Assembly (NCBI GenBank): GCA_902627495.1
Contig: CACOJS010000006.1
Location: 42,985 to 106,984 of the forward strand
DNA length: 64,000 nt
Direction of reading: 5' to 3'
Source: Hydrogenophilales bacterium
GTDB lineage: Bacteria; Pseudomonadota; Gammaproteobacteria; Burkholderiales; Eutrophovitaceae
Shown: positions 1-7,449 of the stretch, one piece after another
How the letters are laid out: each line of letters opens with the position of its first letter
How positions within the stretch are numbered: the first letter of the stretch is position 1
Made by a program: the position numbers and the translations under genes
Notes under the pieces: model-generated
Seen by the model: the letters and a program-made list of their open reading frames with translations, nothing else
What the model was told of the DNA's origin: nothing
The model's database searches: none

Positions 1-1
1 C

Positions 2-865
2 GGGTTACCTAAAGGAGTTTTTAACCTGGTTATTGGCAAAGGTAGTGAGGTGGGAGAGACCATTGTCAATGATCGCAGGGTAACCGCAATAAGCTTTACT
101 GGATCCGTTGCCACAGGACAACAAATCGCCCAAAAATCAGTCGCTCGAATGGCCAAGTTTCAATTAGAAATGGGTGGTAAAAATCCACTAGTGATATTGG
201 ATGATGCAGATATGGAGACAGCTGTTAGTTGTGCAGTGAATGGGGCATATTTTTCCACAGGTCAAAGGTGCACGGCATCATCGCGTCTCATAGTTACTAA
301 GGGCATTCACGACAAGTTTGTGTCTGCTTTAAAAGATCGGTTGGGCAAGACTGTGGTAGATAATGCTCTTAAAGAGGGGACACAGATTGGGCCGGTCGTT
401 GATAAGAGCCAATTAAACCAGAACTTATACTACATAGAGGAAGCTAAGAAAGAAGGGGCCAAATTAGTGTATGGTGGAAATGTTCTAACAAGGGAAACAG
501 AAGGATTCTATTTGGAACCTGCATTGTTTACAGAAACTCAGAATGATATGAAAATAAATCGTGAAGAAGTTTTTGGGCCTGTAGCAACTGTTATCAGGGT
601 TGAAAATTATGAAGAGGCTCTAGTCGCAGCAAATGCTACCGATTTTGGATTGTCTTCAGGGATAGTCACAAAATCATTGAAGTACGCTTCAGATTTTCGA
701 AAAAAATCCCAGGCAGGTATGGTAATGGTAAATTTGCCAACCGCAGGAGTTGACTATCATGTACCTTTTGGAGGAACAAAGGGATCAAGTTATGGGGCTA
801 GAGAGCAAGGCAGCTATGCCAAAGAATTTTATACAACTGTTAAGACTAGTTATATTTTCTCTTGA
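2..865 (+). CDS. Aldehyde dehydrogenase, alpha-ketoglutaric semialdehyde (2,5-dioxovalerate) type, 5' truncated by window
   Basis: The reading frame is open from base 2, so the gene starts upstream of the window and only the C-terminal half or so is visible. It holds the ALDH NAD-fold motif FTGSVATG, the general-base Glu in LEMGGKNP and the catalytic Cys in GQRCTASSR. The C-terminal stretch VDYHVPFGGTKGSS followed by YGAREQG is the form typical of alpha-ketoglutaric semialdehyde dehydrogenases (EC 1.2.1.26), which finish pentose, glucarate or hydroxyproline breakdown by making 2-oxoglutarate with NAD(P)+. The substrate is inferred from this family resemblance only, because neighbouring pathway genes lie outside the window. 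It converges on the ABC permease gene that ends at 880. Confidence 0.85.
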   Translation, partial: GLPKGVFNLVIGKGSEVGETIVNDRRVTAISFTGSVATGQQIAQKSVARMAKFQLEMGGKNPLVILDDADMETAVSCAVNGAYFSTGQRCTASSRLIVTKGIHDKFVSALKDRLGKTVVDNALKEGTQIGPVVDKSQLNQNLYYIEEAKKEGAKLVYGGNVLTRETEGFYLEPALFTETQNDMKINREEVFGPVATVIRVENYEEALVAANATDFGLSSGIVTKSLKYASDFRKKSQAGMVMVNLPTAGVDYHVPFGGTKGSSYGAREQGSYAKEFYTTVKTSYIFS

Positions 866-879
866 CTGAGTTGGTAGTT

Positions 880-2046
880 TCAGTTTGCCCGAAGTGAATC
901 CACTATTCTTAGATTTGCTGCATAAACGGCAGGAATTGCTCCTCCTATGCATCCCATCAGACTTGCTATAAAGAGGGATTTGAGTGCAATCTCTGGGGTC
1001 ATCACAAATCCAAAAGACAAGTCGGCAAAAGTCTGAAAATTTGTGGTTGTGAAGGAAGAAAACTCCATCAAGGTCGAGGCAGTTATCCCAATCGCACCTC
1101 CGATACAGGCAAGCATTATGGACTCTAGAAGAAACGCTGTTAAAATTTCCCGTCTTTTGAATCCAATTGCCCTCAGAGTACCTATTTCTTTAGTGCGACT
1201 TGCCACGGCTGCGTTCATGGTGATCATGGCCCCAATAGTGGCACCAATTGAAAAGATAATGGTTAAAGTGAGCCCTAATATATTTATAAATTTAGATAAT
1301 GCTTTAGATTGATCTTTATAAAATTCCTGCTCTTTTTTTAATATTTGTGACAGCCGAGGGTCGGAGTCTAGATCCTTTTGAAGAGACCTAATATCTATGT
1401 TCCCAGTATTTCGAAAAATAAGTACAGAGAAATTTTTTCTCCGGAAAGCCTGCATTAGCTGATCTGAGGGACCCCATATTTCTGAGTCGAATGCCGTTTT
1501 ATTTGCATTAAAAATACCCACTATTGTCCATTCCTGTTGTGCAAAGTTTAAGGTATTACCAATTTTGGTTCCAGTGTATCCAGATGAAATTGCTGATCCT
1601 ATTACTATTTCATTGGTACCTGGCGTAAATTTCCGCCCCTTGGTGATTGCCACTTGTGACCTAATTGTAAAACCATTTGGTGACGTTCCCCTAACAACAA
1701 CGTTAGATTTCTGTTTCGTATTCTTTTTCATCAGTGTTATCAAAACCACAGCTTCCTTGGAGATGAATTTTCCACCCATCGGTGATGGATATACCATGGG
1801 ATTAGTTTCAATTATCGCTGCTTGATCTCTGTAGATACTGCTTTGTACCTCTGTGTCAGAACCCTTGCTCAGTACTATTACGTTGTTAGGGTCACCTGTA
1901 TTTACCAGTGTTTTTTTTAGACCCTCGTCAAGCATTAATATGGAGGAGAAGACAAAGACCACTAAAGCTAAGCCACCGGCTGTTAGCAAGGTTGTTATTT
2001 TTCGAACCCACAAGTTTCGGAATATGTATAAGATTGGCACCTTCAT
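880..2046 (-). CDS. MacB/FtsX-type ABC transporter permease (second of two)
   Basis: This is an inner-membrane permease of the MacB/LolC/FtsX superfamily. It has an N-terminal membrane segment near residues 15-40, a large extracytoplasmic domain, and three C-terminal helices, the first preceded by SKFINILGLTLTII and followed by the conserved stretch TKEIGTLRAIGFKRREI. I chose ATG 2046 (protein begins MKVPILYIF), which lies 4 bases after the stop of the upstream permease. A TTG at 2079 would add 11 residues and overlap that gene. It is the last gene of a four-gene minus-strand operon (adaptor, ATPase, permease, permease). The cargo is unknown; such systems export macrolides, peptides, glycolipids or lipoproteins. 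Confidence 0.88.
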   Translation of the reverse strand: MKVPILYIFRNLWVRKITTLLTAGGLALVVFVFSSILMLDEGLKKTLVNTGDPNNVIVLSKGSDTEVQSSIYRDQAAIIETNPMVYPSPMGGKFISKEAVVLITLMKKNTKQKSNVVVRGTSPNGFTIRSQVAITKGRKFTPGTNEIVIGSAISSGYTGTKIGNTLNFAQQEWTIVGIFNANKTAFDSEIWGPSDQLMQAFRRKNFSVLIFRNTGNIDIRSLQKDLDSDPRLSQILKKEQEFYKDQSKALSKFINILGLTLTIIFSIGATIGAMITMNAAVASRTKEIGTLRAIGFKRREILTAFLLESIMLACIGGAIGITASTLMEFSSFTTTNFQTFADLSFGFVMTPEIALKSLFIASLMGCIGGAIPAVYAANLRIVDSLRAN

Positions 2047-2050
2047 ATGT

Positions 2051-3217
2051 TCATGAAATAGCTCTGAGGCCGTCAACAACTCTTACGCGATAGACCTGGA
2101 GTGATGGAAAAACCCCCGCTAGTATTCCCACAGTTATAGAGGAAATAATTTGTAATATCACTGTCTGTTGTGATACCAAGAAAATTGGAAAAATACTATC
2201 AGTGGCTAATTGAAAAGCCTTTGCGGAAGGAGGTGTTAGGATAACAGCAATACTTCCTCCTATGATAGCAATCAAGATAGACTCAGAAAGAATCAGAGCA
2301 GTGAGAAAGTTAGGTTTAAAACCGAGTGCCTTCATTGTAGCAAATTCTCGAGTTCTCTCTCTAACACTCATACTCATTGTATTGGCCATTACGGCTAATA
2401 TTATAAAAACTATTACGTAGGAAACAGTTCTAATTGCTTCAATAATTTGGTCAGACATTGCAACAAACCCTAATTGAAAAGCCTGTTCAGTTTCTGTGAA
2501 AGTTGGGGCATTTGAATTTTCAAAAGAGTAATCAATTAAATCAGATACTCTTGCGGCAAATTCAGGCAGTTCTATTGTTGAAATAAAAACCCCTACGGTG
2601 TTAGGCTTTAATAATGGATTTGCCGGCATTCCAGCTAACCGAGAATTAAGATAATCCCAGTGAAAGAACATCCTATCAGTCACCTTGGTAGCATCAGACC
2701 CCTCATATATTCCTGATATGATAAATTCCCAATTACCTGGATATAGAGTGCCCTGTAAAGGAATTTTATCACCAACTTTAAAATCAAATCTGTCGGCTAG
2801 TTGTCTTCCAACGATGGCACCTCTACGTTCTTTAATCCATGCTAGTTGGTCATCCTCATTTAGGATGAAGTCAGGGAACACTTTGAGGTAATTCTTTGAA
2901 ACTGCAAACTGAGGAAAAAAGTTTTTTGGATCTTTAAAAACCCCACCGAACCATTGAGCAAATGCTACCTCTCCAATCCCTTGGATGCCGCTGATTTGCT
3001 CTTTATAATGTATGGGCAAATCAAATATAAGAGAGGTAGCATTCCTGGTGACAAGCCGAGCCGTTGAGGCTGATGCGGCTTTAGAGTACCATGCCGTGAT
3101 CACAGTTTGTAATAAGCCAAAAGCGAGTATCGCGACAGTGAGGCCCAAAATTGTCAAACAAGTCCTTACCCAATGTCTAAATGCGTTGTTGAATGCTGTT
3201 CGTAAAATGAAAATCAT
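2051..3217 (-). CDS. MacB/FtsX-type ABC transporter permease (first of two)
   Basis: This is a second FtsX-like permease with the same topology: an N-terminal helix (TCLTILGLTVAILAFG), a long periplasmic domain, then three helices. The motif RTREFATMKALGFKPNFL sits after the second long helix. It starts 3 bases after the ATPase stop and its own stop is 4 bases before the next permease, which implies strict co-transcription and probably translational coupling. Two different permeases suggest a heterodimeric channel, as in LolC/LolE or DevC-like exporters, rather than a MacB homodimer. The substrate cannot be read from the sequence. Confidence 0.88.
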   Translation of the reverse strand: MIFILRTAFNNAFRHWVRTCLTILGLTVAILAFGLLQTVITAWYSKAASASTARLVTRNATSLIFDLPIHYKEQISGIQGIGEVAFAQWFGGVFKDPKNFFPQFAVSKNYLKVFPDFILNEDDQLAWIKERRGAIVGRQLADRFDFKVGDKIPLQGTLYPGNWEFIISGIYEGSDATKVTDRMFFHWDYLNSRLAGMPANPLLKPNTVGVFISTIELPEFAARVSDLIDYSFENSNAPTFTETEQAFQLGFVAMSDQIIEAIRTVSYVIVFIILAVMANTMSMSVRERTREFATMKALGFKPNFLTALILSESILIAIIGGSIAVILTPPSAKAFQLATDSIFPIFLVSQQTVILQIISSITVGILAGVFPSLQVYRVRVVDGLRAIS

Positions 3218-3220
3218 AGC

Positions 3221-3916
3221 TTAATGGTCGGTAGTTCGCTCATCAACTAATTCGCCTTTATCGAGGTTCACGACCTTTTGAGCTGCGTGGGTAGCATTAA
3301 TGTCATGAGTAACCATAACGATGGTTTTCCCAGCCTCTAAATTTAGTCGATGTAATAAATTCAAAATATCTTTTGCAGATTGCTTATCTAGGTCACCTGT
3401 CGGTTCATCGGCTACTATTAAAGTTGGATCACTAACAACTGCCCTTGCTATAGCTACCCTTTGTTGCTGACCGCCTGATAATTCATTAGGGTAATGATGG
3501 AGTCTGTCCTGTAGTCCAACTACCTCTAAAACAAACTCAGCTCTTAATCTACGAGACTTTGCTGGTAGGCCTGATAGAAGCAAGGGCAACTCAACATTTT
3601 GTCTGGCGGTTAAGACTGGCATAAGGTTGTAGAATTGAAAAATAAACCCAATATTTCCCGATCGCCATTCCGCTAGTTCACCCTCATCCAAGCCAGTAAT
3701 ATCAAGTCCAGAAATCTTGAGGCTTCCTGAGTCTGGTTTGTCAATTCCAGCAATTAGGTTCAGTAGAGTACTTTTACCAGAGCCAGAGGGTCCCATTAGT
3801 ACGGTAAAACCACCTTCAGGTACGCCCAGATTTATATTGCGGAGGACTTCTATAATTTGTCCTCCACGAAAATAAGATTTCTTTATATTATTGATCTCTA
3901 CTAGATTAGAACGCAA
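3221..3916 (-). CDS. ABC transporter ATP-binding protein, MacB/LolD family
   Basis: This stand-alone nucleotide-binding subunit has Walker A GPSGSGKST (residues 42-50), the Q-loop region FIFQFYNLMP, signature LSGGQQQR (146-153), Walker B LIVADEPTGDLD and switch His in VTHD. The residues after the Walker B (EPTGDLD) and the length of 231 residues are typical of the LolD/MacB/FtsE branch, which drives mechanotransmission rather than direct substrate passage. The start is a TTG at 3916; the AGGAG overlapping the adaptor stop codon just upstream can serve as ribosome binding site. It should power the two permeases encoded next and work with the upstream adaptor. Confidence 0.93.
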   Translation of the reverse strand: MRSNLVEINNIKKSYFRGGQIIEVLRNINLGVPEGGFTVLMGPSGSGKSTLLNLIAGIDKPDSGSLKISGLDITGLDEGELAEWRSGNIGFIFQFYNLMPVLTARQNVELPLLLSGLPAKSRRLRAEFVLEVVGLQDRLHHYPNELSGGQQQRVAIARAVVSDPTLIVADEPTGDLDKQSAKDILNLLHRLNLEAGKTIVMVTHDINATHAAQKVVNLDKGELVDERTTDH

Positions 3917-3925
3917 GTTAACAGT

Positions 3926-5137
3926 CTACTCCTTTTGAACCCTCATTCCGTCCTTCAGATTTCTCTGAGGATTATTAATAATTTCTAAACCAGGACTGAG
4001 TTTCCTCACTTCAATTTTTTCACCTATTTTTTCCCCTAAAAGGATTCGCATTTCTTTAACGTAACCTTGATCATAGATGAAAACAAAGTGGCCTGATTCT
4101 TTTTCTATCACCGCTGAAGGCAAAATTGCCATCACTGGGTTCTTCTCATTAGGGGGTATCTTTTTCTCTAGGAAGGCCACCTTAGCACTCATATCAGGAA
4201 GAATTCTTTCATCAAATTCGTCAAAACGAATTTTTACAAGTACTGTAGCTTTTGATCTATCTACAGTCGGCACTATCCTTGATACGATGCCGTGAAAACG
4301 GTTCTTGGGAATGGCATCTAATATAATTTCGCAGGGTTGGTCAACTTTGATTAGGTTAATATTGGACTCGGAAACATCAACCTCTACCTCTAATGTGTCC
4401 ATATCGGCTATCGTAACCACGGCTCCCTTGCTATCAGTTGCAGATGAAAAAGGGGTAATGTTGTCACCCACATTAGCAGTTTTGGTTAGAATTACCCCAT
4501 CAAATGGAGCGGTAATTACGGTTTGTTTGACAGCAATTTTAGCAGCTTCGATAGATGCGGTAGCCGATCTCACACTAGCTTTTAGTGCATCGATACTTGC
4601 CTTCGCTTTCTCCAGACGACTAAAACTCGCATCATACTGGGCCTGTGATATAAATTTTTTTTCAAGGAGGTCTTTGGACCTATCAAGATTTTGTTCGGCT
4701 TCTCGAAGCTCAGCATAACTCTGTTGTAAGTTCGCCTCGGCAACATTATGCAGTGCAAGGGCTTGTCGATAAGCGGCCTCAACATCATCTTTCTCTAATC
4801 TGGCTATTATTTCACCTTTTTTTACTTTACTTCCCTCCAATACACCAAGCCACTCTAAACGCCCTTGGGCTTTTGACGATAGGGATGCTTTGCGTTGGGG
4901 CACCACGTAACCAGATGCATTTAATATGGTATATTTTTTTGAGGGGTACACAATTGCTACTGTAGTTACAGTAATTTTTTGATCCGCTGAGAAGTAACTA
5001 GAGAATAAACCGAATCCTAAAATTATGGATAGCCCTCCCAGGATGAATTTTTGGGTACGACCCTTTCTACTTTGAATTATTTTCTCGGACGTTTGGTTTC
5101 TGTTGATTCTGAGTTTAGTTAAATTTGGGGATGACAT
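3926..5137 (-). CDS. HlyD/MacA-family periplasmic adaptor (membrane fusion protein)
   Basis: The protein has a basic cytoplasmic N-terminus of about 28 residues, one membrane anchor (FILGGLSIILGFGLF), a lipoyl-like half-motif (VVPQRKASLSSKAQGRLEWL), a long helical hairpin rich in Ala, Glu and Lys (about residues 125-205), then the second lipoyl half (VITAPFDGVIL) and beta-barrel domains. This order defines MacA/HlyD-type adaptors that bridge an inner-membrane ABC pump to an outer-membrane TolC channel. It is the first gene of the four-gene operon. No outer-membrane factor gene is seen nearby, so a TolC encoded elsewhere is presumably recruited. Length (403 residues) is normal. Confidence 0.92.
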   Translation of the reverse strand: MSSPNLTKLRINRNQTSEKIIQSRKGRTQKFILGGLSIILGFGLFSSYFSADQKITVTTVAIVYPSKKYTILNASGYVVPQRKASLSSKAQGRLEWLGVLEGSKVKKGEIIARLEKDDVEAAYRQALALHNVAEANLQQSYAELREAEQNLDRSKDLLEKKFISQAQYDASFSRLEKAKASIDALKASVRSATASIEAAKIAVKQTVITAPFDGVILTKTANVGDNITPFSSATDSKGAVVTIADMDTLEVEVDVSESNINLIKVDQPCEIILDAIPKNRFHGIVSRIVPTVDRSKATVLVKIRFDEFDERILPDMSAKVAFLEKKIPPNEKNPVMAILPSAVIEKESGHFVFIYDQGYVKEMRILLGEKIGEKIEVRKLSPGLEIINNPQRNLKDGMRVQKE

Positions 5138-5205
5138 TTCATTTTTGTTGGCCGGTAAGGTTGGAGAGATTAATTTAAATTTTTAAGTGTCAGTTTAGTA
5201 TCTTT

Positions 5206-6858
5206 TTAATTTTTGTCGTCTTTTTCTTTTGTGGTACAAATCTTTCTTCCCTCTGAAATGGCTTCTAATAAAGATGGCATTTCAGTAGTATTTTGATTAC
5301 TTAAAATTTTTAGATTATTTAGAAACTTTTTTATTTTAATCGGCAACCCCGAGATTATCACCTCATTTCCGTTTTCATCTGCAAAATTAATTAGGTTAGC
5401 AATTTCCATAGCTACTGTTGTATCTAAGAAAGTAGAGTTTTTAAAGTGCAGTATTTGCACTTCATACTTTGATAACAGAGCTAAAATGACAGATAGCTTT
5501 TTCGCAGACGAAAAGGAATGTGAGCCGTTAAACTCTACTATACCAATGAGTTGGTTAGTTCCCCTTATTACTTTTAATTCTTCGCTTGATAGAAACTCGT
5601 CAATATGATTTCCAGGTAGATGGGTTTTTAAGCTACCTAATTCAAGGCTCTCTTGTCTTTTCGATGTTAATAAAAATTGGATAATTAACCCAAATCCCAC
5701 GGCTGTTATCAGGTCGACCAGAACAGTAACTATTAATACACTCAACATTACAGTCACTCCCTCTAAGTCATTCCGGTTCAGACGTTTTAAGTAATTCCAA
5801 TCGATGATATCCCAACCGACCTTAAGAAGTATTCCTGCGAGGACAGCGAGGGGAATGTTTTCTGCTATGGGGGCAACTCCAAGCATCATTGCTCCTAAGA
5901 CCATGGCGTGTAATATGCCCGATAATTTTGTTCGCCCTCCAGCTTTTATATTTACTACAGTCCTCATAGTGGCTCCTGCCCCGGGAAGACCTCCGAAAAG
6001 ACCTGAAGCCATATTCCCTATACCTTGTCCGACCAACTCTTTATTTGGGTTATGTTGAGTTCGTGTCAAATTGTCTGCTACAAGCGATGTCAATAGGCTA
6101 TCAATGGTTCCAAGAGTAGCAATTACTAGTGCTGATCCAACTAGGTGGGGTAATTGAGAGACCGTAATGTTAGGTATGTTGAACATGGGGATGGTCTGGG
6201 GAATTTCGCCTATTCTTGGAACGTCGGCTATGAAAAAGAACCCTATTGTGGTTCCTACCACTAAAGCAATAAGTGGTGGTGGGGCCAGTGGTTGCATTTT
6301 TCTTGGAATAACTAACATTGTGAGAAGTGCGATAAGCCCTAGACAACTAGCATTCATATCTGGTGAAGAAAGAGCCACAGGCAGCTCCTTAAGAGCCGCA
6401 ATAATGCCTTCATTAGCTTGAGGGTGGCCGAGAAATGAGGACAATTGAATTATGATGATGATGCAGCCGATACCACTCATAAAACCAGAAATAACGGGGA
6501 ATGGAATTTGGGCTACATATCTTCCCCATCCAATAATTCCGAAAACAATTTGTATAGAGCCACCCAAAATAACTACTGCAAATGCTAGTGCAGGATCGCT
6601 ACTGTATTGCATTACTATTGCGGTCATTACGACGGTCATAGGGCCAGTTGGTCCAGAAACCTGGGTAGGTGTTCCACCAAACACAGCAGCAAAGAAACCA
6701 ACTAGTATTGCCCCATACAAACCAGCAGCAGGTCCTACTCCGGACGCCACGCCGAAGGCTAGGGCCAAGGGTAAAGCTACCACTGCCGCGGTCAGTCCTC
6801 CGTATATATCACCTCTTAGGTTACTAAGAATTAATAGAGGGTTATATTTTTCCAACAT
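5206..6858 (-). CDS. SulP-family inorganic anion transporter with STAS domain
   Basis: The 550-residue inner-membrane protein has about a dozen hydrophobic segments in its first 400 residues, including DIYGGLTAAVVALPLALAFG near the N-terminus and the conserved FGGLPGAGATMRTVVN segment, followed by a cytoplasmic STAS domain (about residues 430-530). SulP proteins carry bicarbonate, sulfate or dicarboxylates, usually with Na+ or H+. Which anion is moved here cannot be decided; no carbonic anhydrase or sulfate-assimilation gene is adjacent. The start ATG at 6858 is unambiguous. It lies on the same strand as the exporter operon and the TlpA gene but with separating gaps (68 and 45 bases), so co-transcription is uncertain. 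Confidence 0.9.
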   Translation of the reverse strand: MLEKYNPLLILSNLRGDIYGGLTAAVVALPLALAFGVASGVGPAAGLYGAILVGFFAAVFGGTPTQVSGPTGPMTVVMTAIVMQYSSDPALAFAVVILGGSIQIVFGIIGWGRYVAQIPFPVISGFMSGIGCIIIIIQLSSFLGHPQANEGIIAALKELPVALSSPDMNASCLGLIALLTMLVIPRKMQPLAPPPLIALVVGTTIGFFFIADVPRIGEIPQTIPMFNIPNITVSQLPHLVGSALVIATLGTIDSLLTSLVADNLTRTQHNPNKELVGQGIGNMASGLFGGLPGAGATMRTVVNIKAGGRTKLSGILHAMVLGAMMLGVAPIAENIPLAVLAGILLKVGWDIIDWNYLKRLNRNDLEGVTVMLSVLIVTVLVDLITAVGFGLIIQFLLTSKRQESLELGSLKTHLPGNHIDEFLSSEELKVIRGTNQLIGIVEFNGSHSFSSAKKLSVILALLSKYEVQILHFKNSTFLDTTVAMEIANLINFADENGNEVIISGLPIKIKKFLNNLKILSNQNTTEMPSLLEAISEGRKICTTKEKDDKN

Positions 6859-6903
6859 TTATTTATAGCCCGAGCCTTGGTAATTACTTAAGAAGCCGTG
6901 ATT

Positions 6904-7449
6904 TTACCTTATTAATTCCCCAATTACCTTTTTTACCTCTGAGCTGTCCCAGGAAAGTTCTCCCAGAGCTTGGAATTTTATATTACCTTTTTTATCTAGA
7001 ATATAGGTTACTGGAAGTCCTCTCTTGACCCACAAATCATTAGATAGCTTTTTTTTGTCTAAATAAATATCGAAGGTATCTGGTAATGTTTCTGAAAAGC
7101 TGGTGACTTTATTCAGGCTTTCACCGAAATTCACCAGGATTAGCTTAAATGGTTTTTTTTGAAAAGACTTAGCTAGACGAATTAAGGAGGGCATTTCCTT
7201 TACACACGGTGCACACCAAGTTGCCCAGAAATTAATAACCACTACGTTACCAGTGAATGTATCAATACTAAATTCCTCTCCTTTTATATTCTCAAAAATG
7301 AGTATTGGTGTTTTTTTTTCAGTATCCCAAGTTTTTAGTTTACTGGAGTCACTTATAGCAGGTTCCGCAAATCCGAGAAGAATAACCATAAAACTGATCA
7401 TTAGGATTGATGCACTAAGATCTCGGTACATTTTCGCTAAGCTTTCCAT
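6904..7449 (-). CDS. TlpA/ResA-like membrane-anchored thioredoxin
   Basis: An N-terminal hydrophobic segment (about residues 12-32, ILMISFMVILLGFAEPAIS) is followed by a thioredoxin-like domain with active site WCAPC (Cys79 and Cys82) in the context INFWATWCAPCVKEMPSL, and the cis-Pro loop near VKRGLPVTYILD. Such proteins face the periplasm and act as disulfide reductases, for example in cytochrome c maturation. The ATG at 7449 overlaps the last 13 bases of aceE, so translation is probably coupled; an ATG at 7431 would avoid the overlap. The functional link to pyruvate dehydrogenase is unclear, though periplasmic c-type cytochromes (xoxG) exist in this genome. Confidence 0.88.
   Translation of the reverse strand: MESLAKMYRDLSASILMISFMVILLGFAEPAISDSSKLKTWDTEKKTPILIFENIKGEEFSIDTFTGNVVVINFWATWCAPCVKEMPSLIRLAKSFQKKPFKLILVNFGESLNKVTSFSETLPDTFDIYLDKKKLSNDLWVKRGLPVTYILDKKGNIKFQALGELSWDSSEVKKVIGELIR

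Noticed and set aside
4305..4718. Long antisense frames opposite the HlyD-type adaptor, aceE and ABC genes
   Set aside because: They lack ribosome binding sites and family resemblance, and lie wholly opposite well-supported genes; they are shadows.
880..5137. Interpretation of the exporter as a true MacAB macrolide pump
   Set aside because: The ATPase and permeases are separate genes and there are two permeases, unlike MacB, so a specific drug function is not supported.
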